Assembly (NCBI RefSeq): GCF_003945595.2
Contig: NW_024104909.1
Coordinates: 2,781,001 to 2,845,000, forward strand
Direction: 5' to 3'
Length of the DNA: 64,000 nt
Source: Pipra filicauda
Taxonomy: Eukaryota > Chordata > Aves > Passeriformes > Pipridae
Position numbers and translations under genes: made by a program. This document shows positions 37,601-50,165 of the stretch, piece after piece (position 1 is the stretch's first letter; every line of letters starts with the position of its first letter). Below the pieces are notes generated by a model. It ran no database searches. It was not told where the DNA came from and worked only from the letters and a program-made list of their open reading frames with translations.

Positions 37601-40600
37601 CTTCTCTACCAGGGTATCTTTTGGATTTTTAAAGACAGATGAATTTAAAAGCAAACTCTTGAGCCAACATCATAACACAATTTACTCTTTTAATAAATAC
37701 TGAATTCATCTAAGTAGATATGAAGAAATAGACAAGTATAGTACTTTCAGCAGTTCTGAAATAAAAAAGTCTTTTTCTGTGCCAGGTAGATTAAAATGTC
37801 AGCCAAACAGGATGCTTAGTAATGCAGTTAGAAAATGCACATGGGTGAAGCAAATCATGGAAACCCAACCAAATTATTCTATGCAGACTACTTTTTTTTG
37901 GATCCTGAATGCTGGAAAAAATTAATTCTAGGGATATTATAAAAAAATATCAGGCTTAAGAAGAAATATGTCAATACAGTTATTGTCATTTTTAATATGT
38001 TAACCAATAGTTTCTTCAGAACCAGATCAACAAATGAACTGTAGTAAAACTACATGTGCATGCCAGTTGGAACATCAAGGATAGCGAATGCAAATCCTTG
38101 AAAATAGTGCCTACCCAACCAAAATTTTATCAGTACCTCACAACATCAACAGTAAGACAAACTGAAATGTTATCCATCATATTCAGATAACAAAAATTAT
38201 TAAATACCTGTTTTAACCTCATATTCAGTAACGTATTGGATTTATATTCTTTGGGCTGACTTCAGTGAATATTCAGGCAAGTAAATTTAATGGCAGTAAT
38301 GTTGCCGAAACAGTAAATTTTAAATGACTATTAGAGAATGTTCATCAGAAAGTTAATGTGGAACTTGGAAGCCTGAGTGGTCACAGTGGAAACTGGCTGC
38401 CAAGTACTCTCCTCACCCAGAGGAGAGTCAGAAACAATAGGATGAATATCAGATACTCATAATGTACACTGTTGGTGCTCAATTAATAGACTAAAAATTG
38501 GAGAGAGTTTGGCAGATAAAGCAGGGGTGAATAAATTACAGAATTGTAACCTGCCAACAGAACAAAGATGCAGAATTTGTTAAATAGTTTCCTGCTCCAA
38601 AACATTCACACAGCATTTTCAATAAAAACTGTCTTGCACAGGGACAGGTCTCATCCCAGAGAGCCTTCCCACTGTAGCTGCAACAACCACAGCCAATCCA
38701 ACCCCAGAGCTGAATTTCAGTTTGAGCCAAAGTTCCCAAGGCCCAAACTGGACCCAAAATCTCCCATCTGTACAATGAAGTTTTGTAGGTCACAGTGCTC
38801 TTGCTTGGGCTCTCGGAGGACAGTTGTCAGCCAGCACCACAAGTGCTCTCACAGTTATTCATGTTGGCAGTCTCAGCAAAAGGACTGATGAATATGCAGA
38901 CACAAGGCCTCCATTAATTGTCCTTCCTGAGGTACATTGGCAATGAGGTGGCATAAGCACGAGTTCTCACTGCTGCTCTCCTTTGTTTGATTTATGTTGT
39001 AATGGAAATCATCATCTCTGCGGCTTTTAATCCATAAAGCTCTGAGTCCCCTTGCTGTGCTGAAGTCTGAGTGCTTGTTACCTGTGCTGTGTGAGCACGG
39101 GGGCTGTGGGGCTCGGAGGTCCTGCTCAGTACCAGCACGTTTGACACATACAAACCTGCTGCCTTTGGGAATAGGACACAGCACTAAAATGAGACTCTGG
39201 AAAGTTTGTTTCAGTTTTCTGTTTCATTATGGATGCACTGTTTTGAAACCCATTAATGTGTTCAAGGTCTGTGAAGACACGTGTATAAATAATTTTAAAG
39301 ATGTGGGCCTCAGTGTTTTTGTCTCTCTAATTCCCATCTGTAAGTGTGCAGTGGCATGGTCTTACTTCACACTGATCTGCAAGGGACCTGCTCTCCAAGT
39401 AGGCACATGAATATCAAGGGATTATCTGTGAGGATGTGTGGTAGCAGGTCCATAGAGGAAGAACATAGGTAGAAAAAGTGAACCATGTCTTTTGTTACCA
39501 GAATGACATGTCACAGTTCTCTATGTACAGGTATTTATTTATGTTAAGAAGCTCAAGAAAACCACCTGTCTATTAAGTCTAAGCTGAGTGGCAACAATAT
39601 ATGGTCATTCAAACTGCAGTTTACAGAAAACATGCAAGTGCAGCCTTCAATAAGCCCTTGTGGAGAGGACCTTGACTTTACATCTATTGCAGAAGACAGG
39701 GACCAGCACACTGTTGATGCTGACTGCAAAATAGTGCAATGGGGAAGTGGAACCTGAAAACAAAGAGGTGCTTTATTATTGTATCATGTCAAAATTACTG
39801 TGCAGTCTGGGATGATAACCAAAAATGCTATAATGGGTTTTCACTCTGTTTCCAGGGGTCAGTAATCGTACCCTCTTTTTTTTTTTTAATGCAATTTGTA
39901 AATGGCTCCATCCACTGCTGCTGACATGCCACTTGTCCCTGCAGCACTAATTCTGCCATGCTGATAGTTCAAAATTTCTGGAAGTGGCCTTAACTCTTAG
40001 TGATTGACAGGAATTGCTGAGTTCCAGGAATGTCAGTTCAGCCTGGAAAGATGTAGAAGGAAAGAAAGAGCTGCTACAGAAAATTTTGAGAGAAGGTAAA
40101 ACAAAAACCCAATAGTGGAATTAAGGAAAGGATGCTCTGCTGTTCAAATCTATCTCACATTAGCACTGAAATCCAATTGAAGAGATTTTTGTAACTCTCA
40201 TTTAAAGTTATTAGACAGATGACGCCCATGAAATGTGCCAAACAATATCATGCACTAACCTGTAATATATAGCATCTTATGTTATACTTCTTAAGGTAAA
40301 AATATTTTCTGGAAGTAAAAATATCCAAAATAAAACTTAAAATCTTGGCATTTGTATTCTGAGACTCACTAGATTAGCAGCATTTCACACCCACTGGGCA
40401 TTGAGTCTTTAAAATGCTAATGATTACAGAAGATACAAGGGAAGACAGGATCAGACCTCAATGATTTAGACTCTAAACCTATTTTAGTTCGTGTCAATAG
40501 GAAAACTTATGCACGCTTCAGCAGACCAAACTGAGCTTCTCACATGGTATTTGACTTTGTATTCAAAAGATGTACAATTCTCTTTCATCTGTCAGAATTT

Positions 40601-41290
40601 CTGAGTATCTATCGTTTTTAAGACTCAGTATCTGTGATATTTCTGTCTTTGAATGGGTCAGGGTAATCTTAATTTATTTAGATCAGTAAAAATTTAGCCC
40701 AAATAACATTTGTGAATGTGATCTATTCAATAGAGGTTTATACATTTATATAAGCGGGTTTTCAACTCTCCAAAACCAAGAGCAGAGTTCAGGAAAAATG
40801 AGGAAACAGAATGCTTACACTTTGTAAGCAGGGAGATTCGTACACATGGGGTGTGACACATCTCAGACATCATCTCTGAAATGTTTTATTTGTAGGTAAG
40901 GTCTAAGCTGCTTGAGCTTCTCGTGGATCACAAGGATTTATTGCCTTTATCAATAGCCCCACTAATTGTATGCTGGCTTTCAGTCCTGTGGGCTGTGGCT
41001 GAACAGAATGGTTGGCAGGGCAGCTTTTAGTTAATTGTCACTCTGGGTTTGTCTCAGAAACATAGTCCTACTTTCCCACTTCTCTGCTACCTTTAATTGT
41101 TTGTTACTCAGAGGAACACTTCTATCTAACTTAGGCACTGAACATTTTAATATGCTGAAGGTTAAGCACTGAAAAAGTTAAGTTTCTTTTTTAATGAAAA
41201 AGGAAACCCATATCTGCTCCTCAGGAGGGCTTCTCTCCAACAGCTAACATGTATTAGCAATTATCCTTCAGAGGAAAACTGTCTAATTAC
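34635..41290. other. 6.6-kb A+T-rich gene-less stretch
   Basis: I see no gene. A T13 run sits at 35918-35930. The minus-strand 150-codon frame at 36257-36709 is the longest open frame here, but it contains a translated T-run (a string of Phe) and matches no known domain. The 38530-39200 patch has frames of about 105 codons on both strands, again without a family. An 11-base tandem (ATCATGTAAAA twice) lies at about 37145-37166. Confidence 0.6.
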
Positions 41291-41294
41291 TCTA

Positions 41295-41360
41295 TTACCT
41301 CAAGTGCAGAGCACTCACCTGGGAAGCCACCAGATCAAGGTTCAAGTCCCATCACTGACT
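41295..41360 (+). mobile_element. Relic of a tRNA-derived SINE
   Basis: A perfect-length B box, GGTTCAAGTCC, sits at 41339-41349. About 30 bases upstream lies AGAGCACTCACCTGGGA, a wording typical of the tRNA-derived heads of old amniote SINEs. The A-box region before it (CTCAAGTGCAGAGCACT) is degenerate, and no acceptor-stem pairing closes, so this is not a functional tRNA gene. The trailing part (41350-41450) is A+T-rich and could hold a decayed SINE body. An ancient SINE pre-dating birds is the likely source. The family cannot be named here. Confidence 0.42.
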
Positions 41361-41364
41361 TTAA

Positions 41365-43855
41365 TATTAATTTATGACTTGGCATGTGTGTCTGATAATC
41401 AAATAATGATCTGTTTTACAGAGCTAAGATGGATGCGGATTGGATTTTAGCTTTTTAGGAGACTACTCTCCGTCTCAAATAGGGTCTCGCAGCTTTCCAA
41501 ATTGTTGTTTTAGGGTAGGAAAAGATGTTGTTCAAGCAGTCTAATAACTGTAAGTATAACTTAATTTCAGAAATTACAAGCAAGGAAAACTTGAAAACTT
41601 GGAGTTTCTTCTTATTTTTTTTTTCCCCACAAACAAATACAGGTATTTGCATAAAATTTAGATAAGCGTTCTGGAAGTTAAGGGTAATTTTTTTTTCCAA
41701 CCAATCTCTATCTTATTAAAACCAGTCCTCTCTTCCTGCTCCATTTACAAGGTAAGTTATTACTGTAAGCATTTTGCTGGCATTGGTTATTAGTTTGCTT
41801 TGGAGTTCTGATTTACCTGAAGAAACAGAGCTTAAAGATTTTTCAAAGCCACTTGAGCTCGTGCCTGGACAACCTTGCTGCTTAAACATTTTTTTTTTTT
41901 CCCCAAAAAGATTCATTAGTCCTTGAAGTCTTTCTTCCTCGTGGTTCTGCCTGGTGGTTACAGATTTCCTGTTGATGTGCCTTTCTCCAGAGAGAAATGG
42001 GAATGTCTTCCCCCAGTGAGTCACGGGCAGTGCCTTCACTTCTGCCGCTGTTATTGTGTTCATCTGTTAACTTCACATTCCTGTAGCAGAGTTGCCATTC
42101 AGGTTTCTGGGGTGTGATGTGTACTTGAGGAAAACAGGGTCTGAAGAATCCATTTGCTCAGAAATATTCTTAGAAACATTTAGTTTCTATTCTTAGCTAC
42201 GAGAAAAATTCAAGGGGTGGACAGTGTAAAGATTTTAGGCTGCAATTTCTTTGGTGGTGGGACTTTGGGGCAGTTCTTGGTGCTGGTGTTGTTTGTAAGG
42301 GTTACAAATAACAAATAAACACATAAAATCAGTAATCATTACAGAATAAGTCTTGCTCCAGTGAGGCTGTCCTTTCTCTCCTATACTGAATTAGATTTCA
42401 GCTGGATGTCCTGTACAAGCTATTATGAGATAAGTGAAGGTAGAAAAATGCACTGCATTGGTGATATCCATAGATTGATTTTTTGAAGCAGTTCAGGAAC
42501 TTGGGTACCATCATCTTTAAATGACAGACATGTTCAACAAAATGTTTGACATTTGAAAGGCAAAATTCTTGTTTATGATATTTAAACCACAGGCAATACC
42601 CAAGTAATTTCCCCCTCTTTTTATAGTTACAATGTTTAATTATTAAAAAAGGAATTTCAATAAGTTTATTAAAACATAAGAAGGTCAGGTATTAAAGGAG
42701 AATTGCATCGAGCAGAACTGTAAGAAGTTATTTTGTTATTTATACAGTCATTAATATTACTGAACAGAACTGCTCCATGAAGAATAATTAGTCCAAGCAC
42801 ATTCTTCGTGTTGCTACTGACTCCTTCAGGCTTGGAATGGCACATTGAATGGCTTGAAAAAAGCACATCCTCCTCCCTGCTTTGGCTGTGTGACTGAGGT
42901 GATGCAGTGACTGAGACAGGCAGGTGACCAACAAACAGAATCCTTGTGGCTGCTGAAGACCCTGGGCTTCCCCCTGGCCTGTGAGCTGATGGGCTTCTCC
43001 AAAAGCAGCTCTATCAAAAGCCACAGAAGCTCATGTGTCCTGCTGAGGAACTGATCTTGCACTACTGACAGAGACTGAAGCCTGAATATCCACCTGATTA
43101 GCAGGCATTAGTTGCAATTTTGCAGTCAAGTAGTACATAAAAAAAACTGAGAGTAAAAAAAGTCCTCTAACTGATGGAAGAATGTGCTGAGGTGGCACAC
43201 AGTGAATTGACTAATTGTATAGAGAGAAACACTGGGAATCATCATTAGATTTAAGATAGAGTTTCTCTTTGGCTGAAAAGGTACTTTTTTTGAAAAATTC
43301 AGATGAGGCCAACAGCTTTTGGACTGTACTTATTACTTTAATAATCTCCTTATGGAAGGGATATTGAAAGAAACTTGTTTGCCCATGTAAGTGCTGTAAT
43401 AGTGCTCATTTATCTGATTCTGTATATCTGGATGTCACAATACATGTTTACAGGTAAGAACTTAGCAACGTGCAAAAATAAAATGCAAAGCTTTCATAAA
43501 CCACCTTAAACAACATGGGAATGCCAAGTTGCGTGTAAGTGAAAAGCAGACAAACAGACCCCAAACTCAGAAATTCAGATTAAGCATTCAGTATTCTTAA
43601 TTAATATCTACTACTGAGTGGCAAAACAGTTTGGTCTACTTAAAGGAGAGCTGTAGTACTTGATATTCATTGCACCCAAGTCTATAATGACTATTAACCA
43701 ATTTTTACCAGAGATTACATAAGAAAAAATATGTAAAACTTACAACAGGAGGCACAGTGAGTCATCGGTTACTTTCTAGTAGAATGATATTATTTCCACA
43801 GTTATGACAAAATTAATATTAGATTAACACTTTATATAAATAAATTACATTTTAA
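41365..43855. other. A+T-rich non-coding DNA
   Basis: T-rich tracts at 41612-41625 and 41889-41900 are simple sequence. The 115-codon minus frame at 41716-42063 runs through one of these tracts. No gene is recognised. Confidence 0.6.
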
Positions 43856-43859
43856 ATGA

Positions 43860-43990
43860 ATATTTTTCACCCAGAAGCAATTTCTGCTTTGTTGGCACTC
43901 CCATGGAGGAGTGTCAACAAGCCATCGCAGATCTCATCAGACGCCTGAACCACAGCAGATTATAATACAGAACAACAATTTGTAAAAAGA
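43860..43990. promoter_or_regulatory. Candidate enhancer-like element
   Basis: This short, non-repetitive island carries isolated CpGs (near 43927 and 43942) in CpG-poor flanks and a 6-base-arm inverted repeat, CACTCC and GGAGTG flanking CATGGA, at about 43897-43914. No open frame of use crosses it. It is suggestive only. Confidence 0.2.
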
Positions 43991-44249
43991 ACATGCATCT
44001 TGACCATCCTGCCCTCTTATCTGCATTCAGTCAACTTCAAAGGCTCCCATCAGCTACAAGAGAAAGCTTGAATCAGAAAAAGAAAAAAGGTGAGGCACAG
44101 AGATTTTCAGATATCTTCGGCCTCCTCCACAAAGAAAACACTCCTTTTTCTTCAGTCAGAATGAATTACGAATTGCATTCCAGAAGAAAAGCTAATTATT
44201 GTCTTCCTTCAAATTTATCTTGTTCCCCACAAAGTTCAGCAATGGTTTC

Positions 44250-44420
44250 TGTGAGGTGCTGAAGGGTGTTTTATTCTCATCTTCTGTCTTGTTCCAGCTC
44301 AGTCAGGTGCTCACAACACACCGCTCGCCTCCCCGGCTAATCCTATCCTGGGTCAGCTCCTCTGCTTTGTTAAAGCTGCTGATCTGTAAAGTCACTCCTC
44401 TGTTGTGCCTTGAAGGATCC
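44250..44420. promoter_or_regulatory. Candidate element with an OTX/CRX-type site
   Basis: A small CpG cluster around 44321-44335 is followed by GGCTAATCCTATCC, whose TAATCC core at 44338-44343 is the binding word of K50 homeodomain proteins (OTX, CRX, PITX, GSC). The stretch is unique and C/T-rich. There is no independent evidence of function. Confidence 0.2.
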
Positions 44421-44429
44421 TTCTGGGTC

Positions 44430-45715
44430 ACCTTCTTTTATTCCACAATGTGTTTGACAAGACAAGTTTGTTTAAGGGGCCTTTTCCAGTGCTAACCACA
44501 TGACTGAGGTTAAATCCAGCTACTCACCGCTGAGTTTTATGCCTTGGGAAGTAGTTGCACTTCTGTTATCTCGCTGATTTTTATTCCACCGGATCATTTA
44601 TTTCTAAATTTCTGTACCAGGAATGGCAGAAAAAATACTGAATGCTTTTAGTAGCTCTTTATCTTTTATGATCCGTGTGGAAGGATCACAACTGCATTCT
44701 TGCAATGCAGCAGCAGTTTCCAGTCCCACTGGTGTTAGTCTTCCACAGCAGGATTCCAGTGGTTTCCCTGACCATGTAAGTCACTGCAGCATAAATTCAG
44801 TTTACTCCCTTGTAAAATGCGTTCCCTAAATTCTACAGTTTTCACAGCTTTTACTTTCAGAATGATAGAATCATTCAGGGTCAAACTGATTTTCATGACC
44901 TTTGTTTTTCTCTTATAGGACTCATTTGTTTAGCAGCTCTGGCTGGACTGTTGATCCACTGCTGTGCTTTGGTTATCAATGAGAAATCTCCTTTTGCAAA
45001 CACACATGACAAAAATATGGTACAATAAATATCCTGATTATTGGCAGTCCTCTGAAAAATACAGTTCTGAGACTCAGCTGTTAAACAGCATTGGAAATTT
45101 AGGGAAATTCTTACTCCCAGTTGAGCCTCTTTAGCTTTATGTTCAGTAGCTCAGGTGCAAATTGCAAAAGTAGACTTACCAGAGATTCACATGGATGGCA
45201 ACCTAAAATATTTAGTCACTGCTATGTTCATTATCTTTACACACTGAGGTGGATATGCTGGAAACTCATACTGTGTCACAGTTCTGTTGCTGTGTTGATA
45301 ATTATTGGCTGATTACGTATACACTCTCCTAAATGCTCCCCTGTGTTAATTCTGTCCTCCTAATTACTAATTAATTGAACTTTAAATGGCTCATAGGTTG
45401 GTTTAGGTTTGGCAAAGTTCCCAAAAGATTGCCTGTAGAGCTTATTTTTAACTAAAAAAAAAATATCATTTGCTGATAACCTCAGTGAAGCAGAGGTTCT
45501 CAGCAGAATACAAGTTCTTCCTGTGACTGCAGGACCCAGAAATGCCACTAACAGATTTTTTTTTTTCCCCCTCGTTTCAGATTTCCATTTCTTACACATA
45601 GTCCACCCTGAAGCTGAAGAGAATGTTATTAAATTTAAGTGCTTTCCTCCTTGTCTAAGATGCTGGCTTGACAGCAGGAGGAAATAATTTTGTCTGTTTA
45701 TCCCCGTAAGTACTG
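44430..45715. other. Non-coding DNA
   Basis: No gene is visible. The 120-codon minus frame at 45360-45722 includes a translated T-run and no recognised domain. A very small CR1-like piece at 44858 is listed separately. Confidence 0.55.
44858..44903 (-). mobile_element. Possible tiny CR1 3'-tail relic, reverse orientation
   Basis: CAGAATGATAGAATCATTC followed by AGGGTCAAACTGA resembles the complement of an avian CR1 tail (repeated ATTCTATGATTCTG-type octamers, then CCTT/CCAACC). Only about 45 bases can be compared, and the match is imperfect. Confidence 0.3.
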
Positions 45716-45719
45716 TGTC

Positions 45720-46330
45720 CACTCAGAGCAGACCCGGGGGATCAGCAGCGAAGTCGGGGAGATCCTTTCCCCTCCATTTCCAATTTGCCTGTTGTGTATT
45801 GCTGAGTGCAGCTGCAAGGTGCTGCCATGGACTTATCTAATACCTTAAGAGACAAACGCAGGACCATTACATTATAAACGTGGGATGGATTTGAAGGGGA
45901 TATAGAGAATTAATGCGCTTGTGGGGGCTTGGAGCAGCCTGCAAGGCCCGACATCCTTTTTCTAATCTGATATTAGCTTCTCCCATTTCTTAGCAGGCCC
46001 CACGAGCAAGTGCCAATGGATCAGCAGAGCCCAGACATTCAAACCTTCTCAAATCATTTTAAATAGCCTTGCCCGAGTTTCATGTTGACAGCAAGCCAGG
46101 TGGAATTTTCCATTTTCTTTCCAGCTTTCCAAATAAGAACAGTCCTACTTTCTTTTGACTCTGGTTTTATATAACCAACAAAAATGACAGATAGCCTTGA
46201 ATTTGGAAGATTGCATTGGCCTGTTCTCAGCTGAAATGTTCTGTTATCATTGACGTATGTGTTTAAATGAGCACTGAAGTGTGAATGGCCATCTGTCCGG
46301 GAAGTACGAGAGATCCTGATTACTAAAATG
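45720..46330. promoter_or_regulatory. Candidate conserved enhancer cluster
   Basis: This is the best enhancer-like interval of the window. At least 12 CpGs occur in about 600 bases of CpG-poor DNA, and the text is unique. Factor words include the E-box GCAGCTGC at 45808-45815, a GATA site read on the other strand (CTTATCT, 45832-45838), the homeodomain pair CTAAT-n5-ATTAG at 45962-45976, and GAATTAATGCGC near 45908. A 164-codon minus frame runs across part of it (46054-46548), but it translates the adjacent poly-A run into Phe and has no domain. No splice-bounded exon is apparent. Confidence 0.38.
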
Positions 46331-46337
46331 AAACCAC

Positions 46338-46357
46338 AAAAAAAAAAAAAAAAAAAA
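46338..46357 (+). repeat. A20 homopolymer
   Basis: Twenty consecutive A residues follow ACCAC. There is no AATAAA signal just upstream and no recognisable retrocopy, so it is treated as a simple repeat rather than a poly-A tail. Confidence 0.95.
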
Positions 46358-46359
46358 GA

Positions 46360-47590
46360 GCTTAGTGCTGAGCAGCAGCACTGAAACACGGAGGGAGAGA
46401 GAGCCTTTCTCACCCTGCTGATATTTATAGTAGGTTGGTGATTATAACTCAGCAATTGCTGAGGCTCCCTGCCCCATATTTTTCTAAATATGTTCACAAT
46501 TTTTTGCAAACATCGAGCTTTTGGTATTTGCATATTTTGTAAAAACAATCAAAAAGAAGCACTGGGTATTTTCCCTGTCAAAAGTAGCTGTTTTCTGAGG
46601 GATGCTGTGTATTTTCTCATGAAGAGTTGTTCTCTGCTTTATGAGGCTTTTAGCTAGAACGTGCTCTGACTATGTTTGAACGAAGATTTCAACCTACATT
46701 CTCACGACTGCTCTACAGCAAGGCTGAAGGTTATTCTTGGGTGCATCTTTTCCTCTGGAAGCCTGAAAAACTTTCTAAGGAAAGGCTTTTGAAAAAAAAA
46801 ATCTGTAGAAATTTTAATCTTTAGAGGGTTGCTGTATCTGATTCAGCTCAAGTTTTGGCTATAAGTGACAAAGGTTCCAGCAACAACCACTGGAACTGGT
46901 TTAGGGTTTCACACTAATTTCAATGAAAAGCTCCTTACAGAAGGTTGCTTTTTTTATTATTTTTTTTTTAATTACACCTTCTGATGTGAAAAATGCTAGT
47001 TTATCAAACAATAATTTTTTGGGACACTCTTCCATAACATTTAATCTTATAAATTCATGACCATGTTTGCTGCTTTGATTGGTTTTTGTGCTGTTGATCA
47101 AGTCACCTGTCACTCTGTGCTCAAACACGAGCTGGCTGGTTTTTTAGAGCCCTCACATTACTGATTTGAGTCAAAGCAATTTTTCTCCATTTCTGCATTT
47201 GCATTTTTCATTGTTTCTTGTAATTACTTTTCAATTATGAATATAATTATGAAGAGACACAAAGGATCAGCTTTTAAACAAAGCTGTTGATTTCCTGAGA
47301 CTTCACACACAGTTTTTCCATGTAAAATTTAAGTCACAAATACAAACACATAAAACAGCAGACACAGACACGTCATGTTTGTAGGTAAGCCTCTACAGTG
47401 TTTTCAGTTTTGTTAGAGCATGTTTCTTCATGGCAGGGCTCTCTCTAAGTTACCAAGTCTCTGTGGAAATCTGAAGAGATAATTAGACAGCAGAATACTA
47501 CTGCAATTTACTTTATTTTTTTACTTTATAGTTTAAAAAGTACCTAAGATGGAAAAATATGTAAGAAGCCAATTAAAACAAGGGCATTTT
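46360..47590. other. A+T-rich non-coding DNA
   Basis: No gene is recognised. T-rich tracts lie at 46949-46970. Confidence 0.6.
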
Positions 47591-47599
47591 TCCCCCCTT

Positions 47600-48055
47600 T
47601 CTTTTTGTTCGGTGGATGGTTCAGAGGACGTGGCAGCTTTGTGTTCTTGTTTATTTATTTATTTATTTTGAGTGTAATCTGAGGAAATGAACCGTGAAAC
47701 GCAATTAATGAAATAGCTGTGCTGAATCACATAAACTGGTGTCTGCACAGCTGCCACTCATGTCACAAATGCATCTCTCTCCTAATGTCCACCCAGAGAG
47801 TCGTTAGCCAGCCGCTTTTGTGGAGGGCCTCCTGTGCTTCCATTTCGGGGTATAATGGAGCGGAGAGCTGGCTGAGTAGCCTTACCACACTTTTTCCAGC
47901 AAGTATAATGTAAAAGAGAAATGGCTGTTAGAGGAGGAGTGTGCTGAGGTGGGGAAGGGGGACATTAATAGAAGAAAACAGAGCCTGGGTACAAAATACC
48001 CAGAGCGGTGTCGGGGGCTGTTCAACCTGAACCGTAAAATGACTGCCTGTAGTTT
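47600..48055. promoter_or_regulatory. Candidate conserved enhancer cluster
   Basis: About 11 CpGs are retained in 450 bases. The core CGCAATTAATG at 47700-47710 is a homeodomain-type word, followed by GAATCACATAAAC and a CpG-bearing block at about 47800-47870. A TTTA microsatellite (47650-47669) interrupts the left side. No coding frame of interest is present. It lies 1.3 kb from the previous cluster, which suits grouped long-range enhancers. The inference rests on composition and motifs. Confidence 0.33.
47650..47669. repeat. (TTTA)5 microsatellite
   Basis: Five tandem TTTA units form a simple repeat. Confidence 0.9.
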
Positions 48056-48059
48056 CTTG

Positions 48060-50080
48060 TTATGAGACAACACTCTTAACTGTAAAGCTTTTTGCTTCTG
48101 TGTCTATCCTTAGGTCACTTTTATTTCATTTGACTGGTGTGTATTCCATACCACAACAGAATACAGGGAAGGAAAAGCCAGATGTGCTGCAAGGGCTGGT
48201 CTGAGGAGGCTGACCCAGGTCAGCTTTGCTGAAGTGACACAAGGCCAAAATCGTCCAGAGCCGCAGGATTCAAAATCTTTTAGCTTGCTGAGGAATTAAG
48301 GGGTGAGAGAGGTTAGAGGACACCTCCTCTCTGAGCATTTGCCAAGCTGGCTGAACGCTTTTAGAGCTGTGTACTGTGTCACTGCTGATAGTGGTTTTAT
48401 CAAGCTGAATCTAGTCTTGCTCAGGAGGATATTAATAAATTATCTGGTAATGAAAAATGTGAGAGGAACCACACTCTTACATCAAGGCCTGATGATTACT
48501 TTGATAGATGCAGTGGCGAGATTTTCCTGACAAGGCAGAAATGAAAAACATGACACATGGACCTTTAAGGGTGACCTCAGAGGAAAACGCAAGTTGCTGA
48601 ATGATACAAAAATAGAACAGGAAAACAGAAGCTTGAAGAGGCTGAATGTCAACAGCCAGACAGATAGGCTAGACTGATCAACTGATCATTGAGTTTAGTG
48701 TCAAAAGCAGAGCACAGAGAGAGGAGCCTTACACTGGGCAGGACAATAAATGCAGCAGAGGCAGCTTTGAAGAAGCATCAAGTGTTAGGAATTTTAAGAG
48801 AAAAGAGAAGAGGGAAACTGGAGGGGAAATAAAAAAGCAGGCACTGAGAAACAGTGGGCTAGTTAGGAAATAAACCCAGAGTGTGTCATGAGTAAAACTG
48901 CCCACTTCTCCTTCAGGTGTTTTAGAAAGTATCCTAAAAATAATGATGCCTCAGTTTAAGATTTTCAAAGGGAGGTAAGTGATTAGGTCACTTTTGGAGA
49001 TACAAATCACTAAAAATAAAGGGTTGTCAGAACATAGATATAAAACTGTAGAGGAGCTGGATGGTATGGGGGTATGATACTTGAGGGATCTGAGAGTTTT
49101 ATCTAGTGTTTAACTCTGCTAGAGCCCTGTGAAAACATGCACAAGCCACTTTTATTTTTCTCTTCCATATACTTCATGTGTTACTGGTGCTGTGTGACTG
49201 ATATGCAGAATGTTCCAGTGTAAACTGGAAGTGGCACTAACACTTAAAAAATGTTTAACAGACCTTATCATGAAGGTAAACTGATGAAAAAACAGTGGCA
49301 AAGTGGAGCAAACTTTCCTGTACTAGTTCTGCTAAATGTTTGTACTCAAGACCCATTTCAATGTGTGTTTGTTTATAAACATCTATATAGTCTAAAAAGA
49401 GAGAATTTGGATGTCCACCTGTCCTAACCCCCATGTATTTGGCAGGTCTACTTGGAACTTTCATTTAAAAAAAAAGATAGATTGTAAGCTCTGGGTTTGT
49501 AGCAATGCTCACCTTTCTGGAGAAGTGACCCCTAAAGACCAAAACCAGAAAAATCGATTGAAGATGGGGAGTGAAAGGTGAAGGTGCTGATGTGATCTTT
49601 AAGTGTATGTGTGGATTGGAAGACATTTATAAATTGTTTTTGAAAGGTAAAGGCTTGGTGAGCATGTGTGCATGCACCAGTGTGTGTGGAGGGAGGTGTT
49701 TTGGGTTTCTTTTCATTTTGTACTGCTGTGACTACAGGGCAATCACTTGCCAGATGTCAGGAAGGTCTAGCATCTGATTTTGAAGTGGAACATAATAGAT
49801 GATCTACCAGGGAGTTCAGCAAACATCACATATAGCTTTAAACTGTCATTACAGAAAAAAATCCAGGAAGGTGACATTTGGTGACATACTGGGTGACATT
49901 TGAAATGACAGCACTTGCTTTCAGATGTAACATTCCCTCCTGCTGTGAATCAAGGGAGTCTGTACTGTGGCTATGACTTGTTTTATTGATGACCCTAATT
50001 TCTGCCAAATGTAGCCAAAGAGTCTGCACACAGCCCTGTCTGTAGGATCAAGTGAGAGCTGGTGCAATAGGAGAGGGCAA
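48060..50080. other. Non-coding DNA
   Basis: An A/G-biased stretch at 48540-48900 has no open frame and may be an old unnamed repeat. GGTGACATTT-type words are imperfectly reiterated at 49870-49905. No gene is recognised. Confidence 0.55.
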
Positions 50081-50165
50081 CGGGAGAGCATTTACTATGC
50101 ACAGCGTGGTTTGAACTACTTAGCTCTGTAAAGGCGTTATAACTTCTCCCCTGCTCCTTCTGTAG

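Noticed and set aside
41295..41360. A tRNA gene
   Set aside because: Only the B box is good. The A box is degenerate and acceptor and anticodon stems do not pair, so a SINE relic is more likely.
46338..46357. Poly-A tail of a processed retrogene
   Set aside because: No AATAAA signal or coding remnant lies upstream and no flanking duplication is seen.
46054..46548. Longest open frame in the window, 164 codons, minus strand
   Set aside because: It includes a Phe run translated from the A20 tract, has no domain and overlaps an enhancer-like island. Length alone is compatible with chance in 64 kb.
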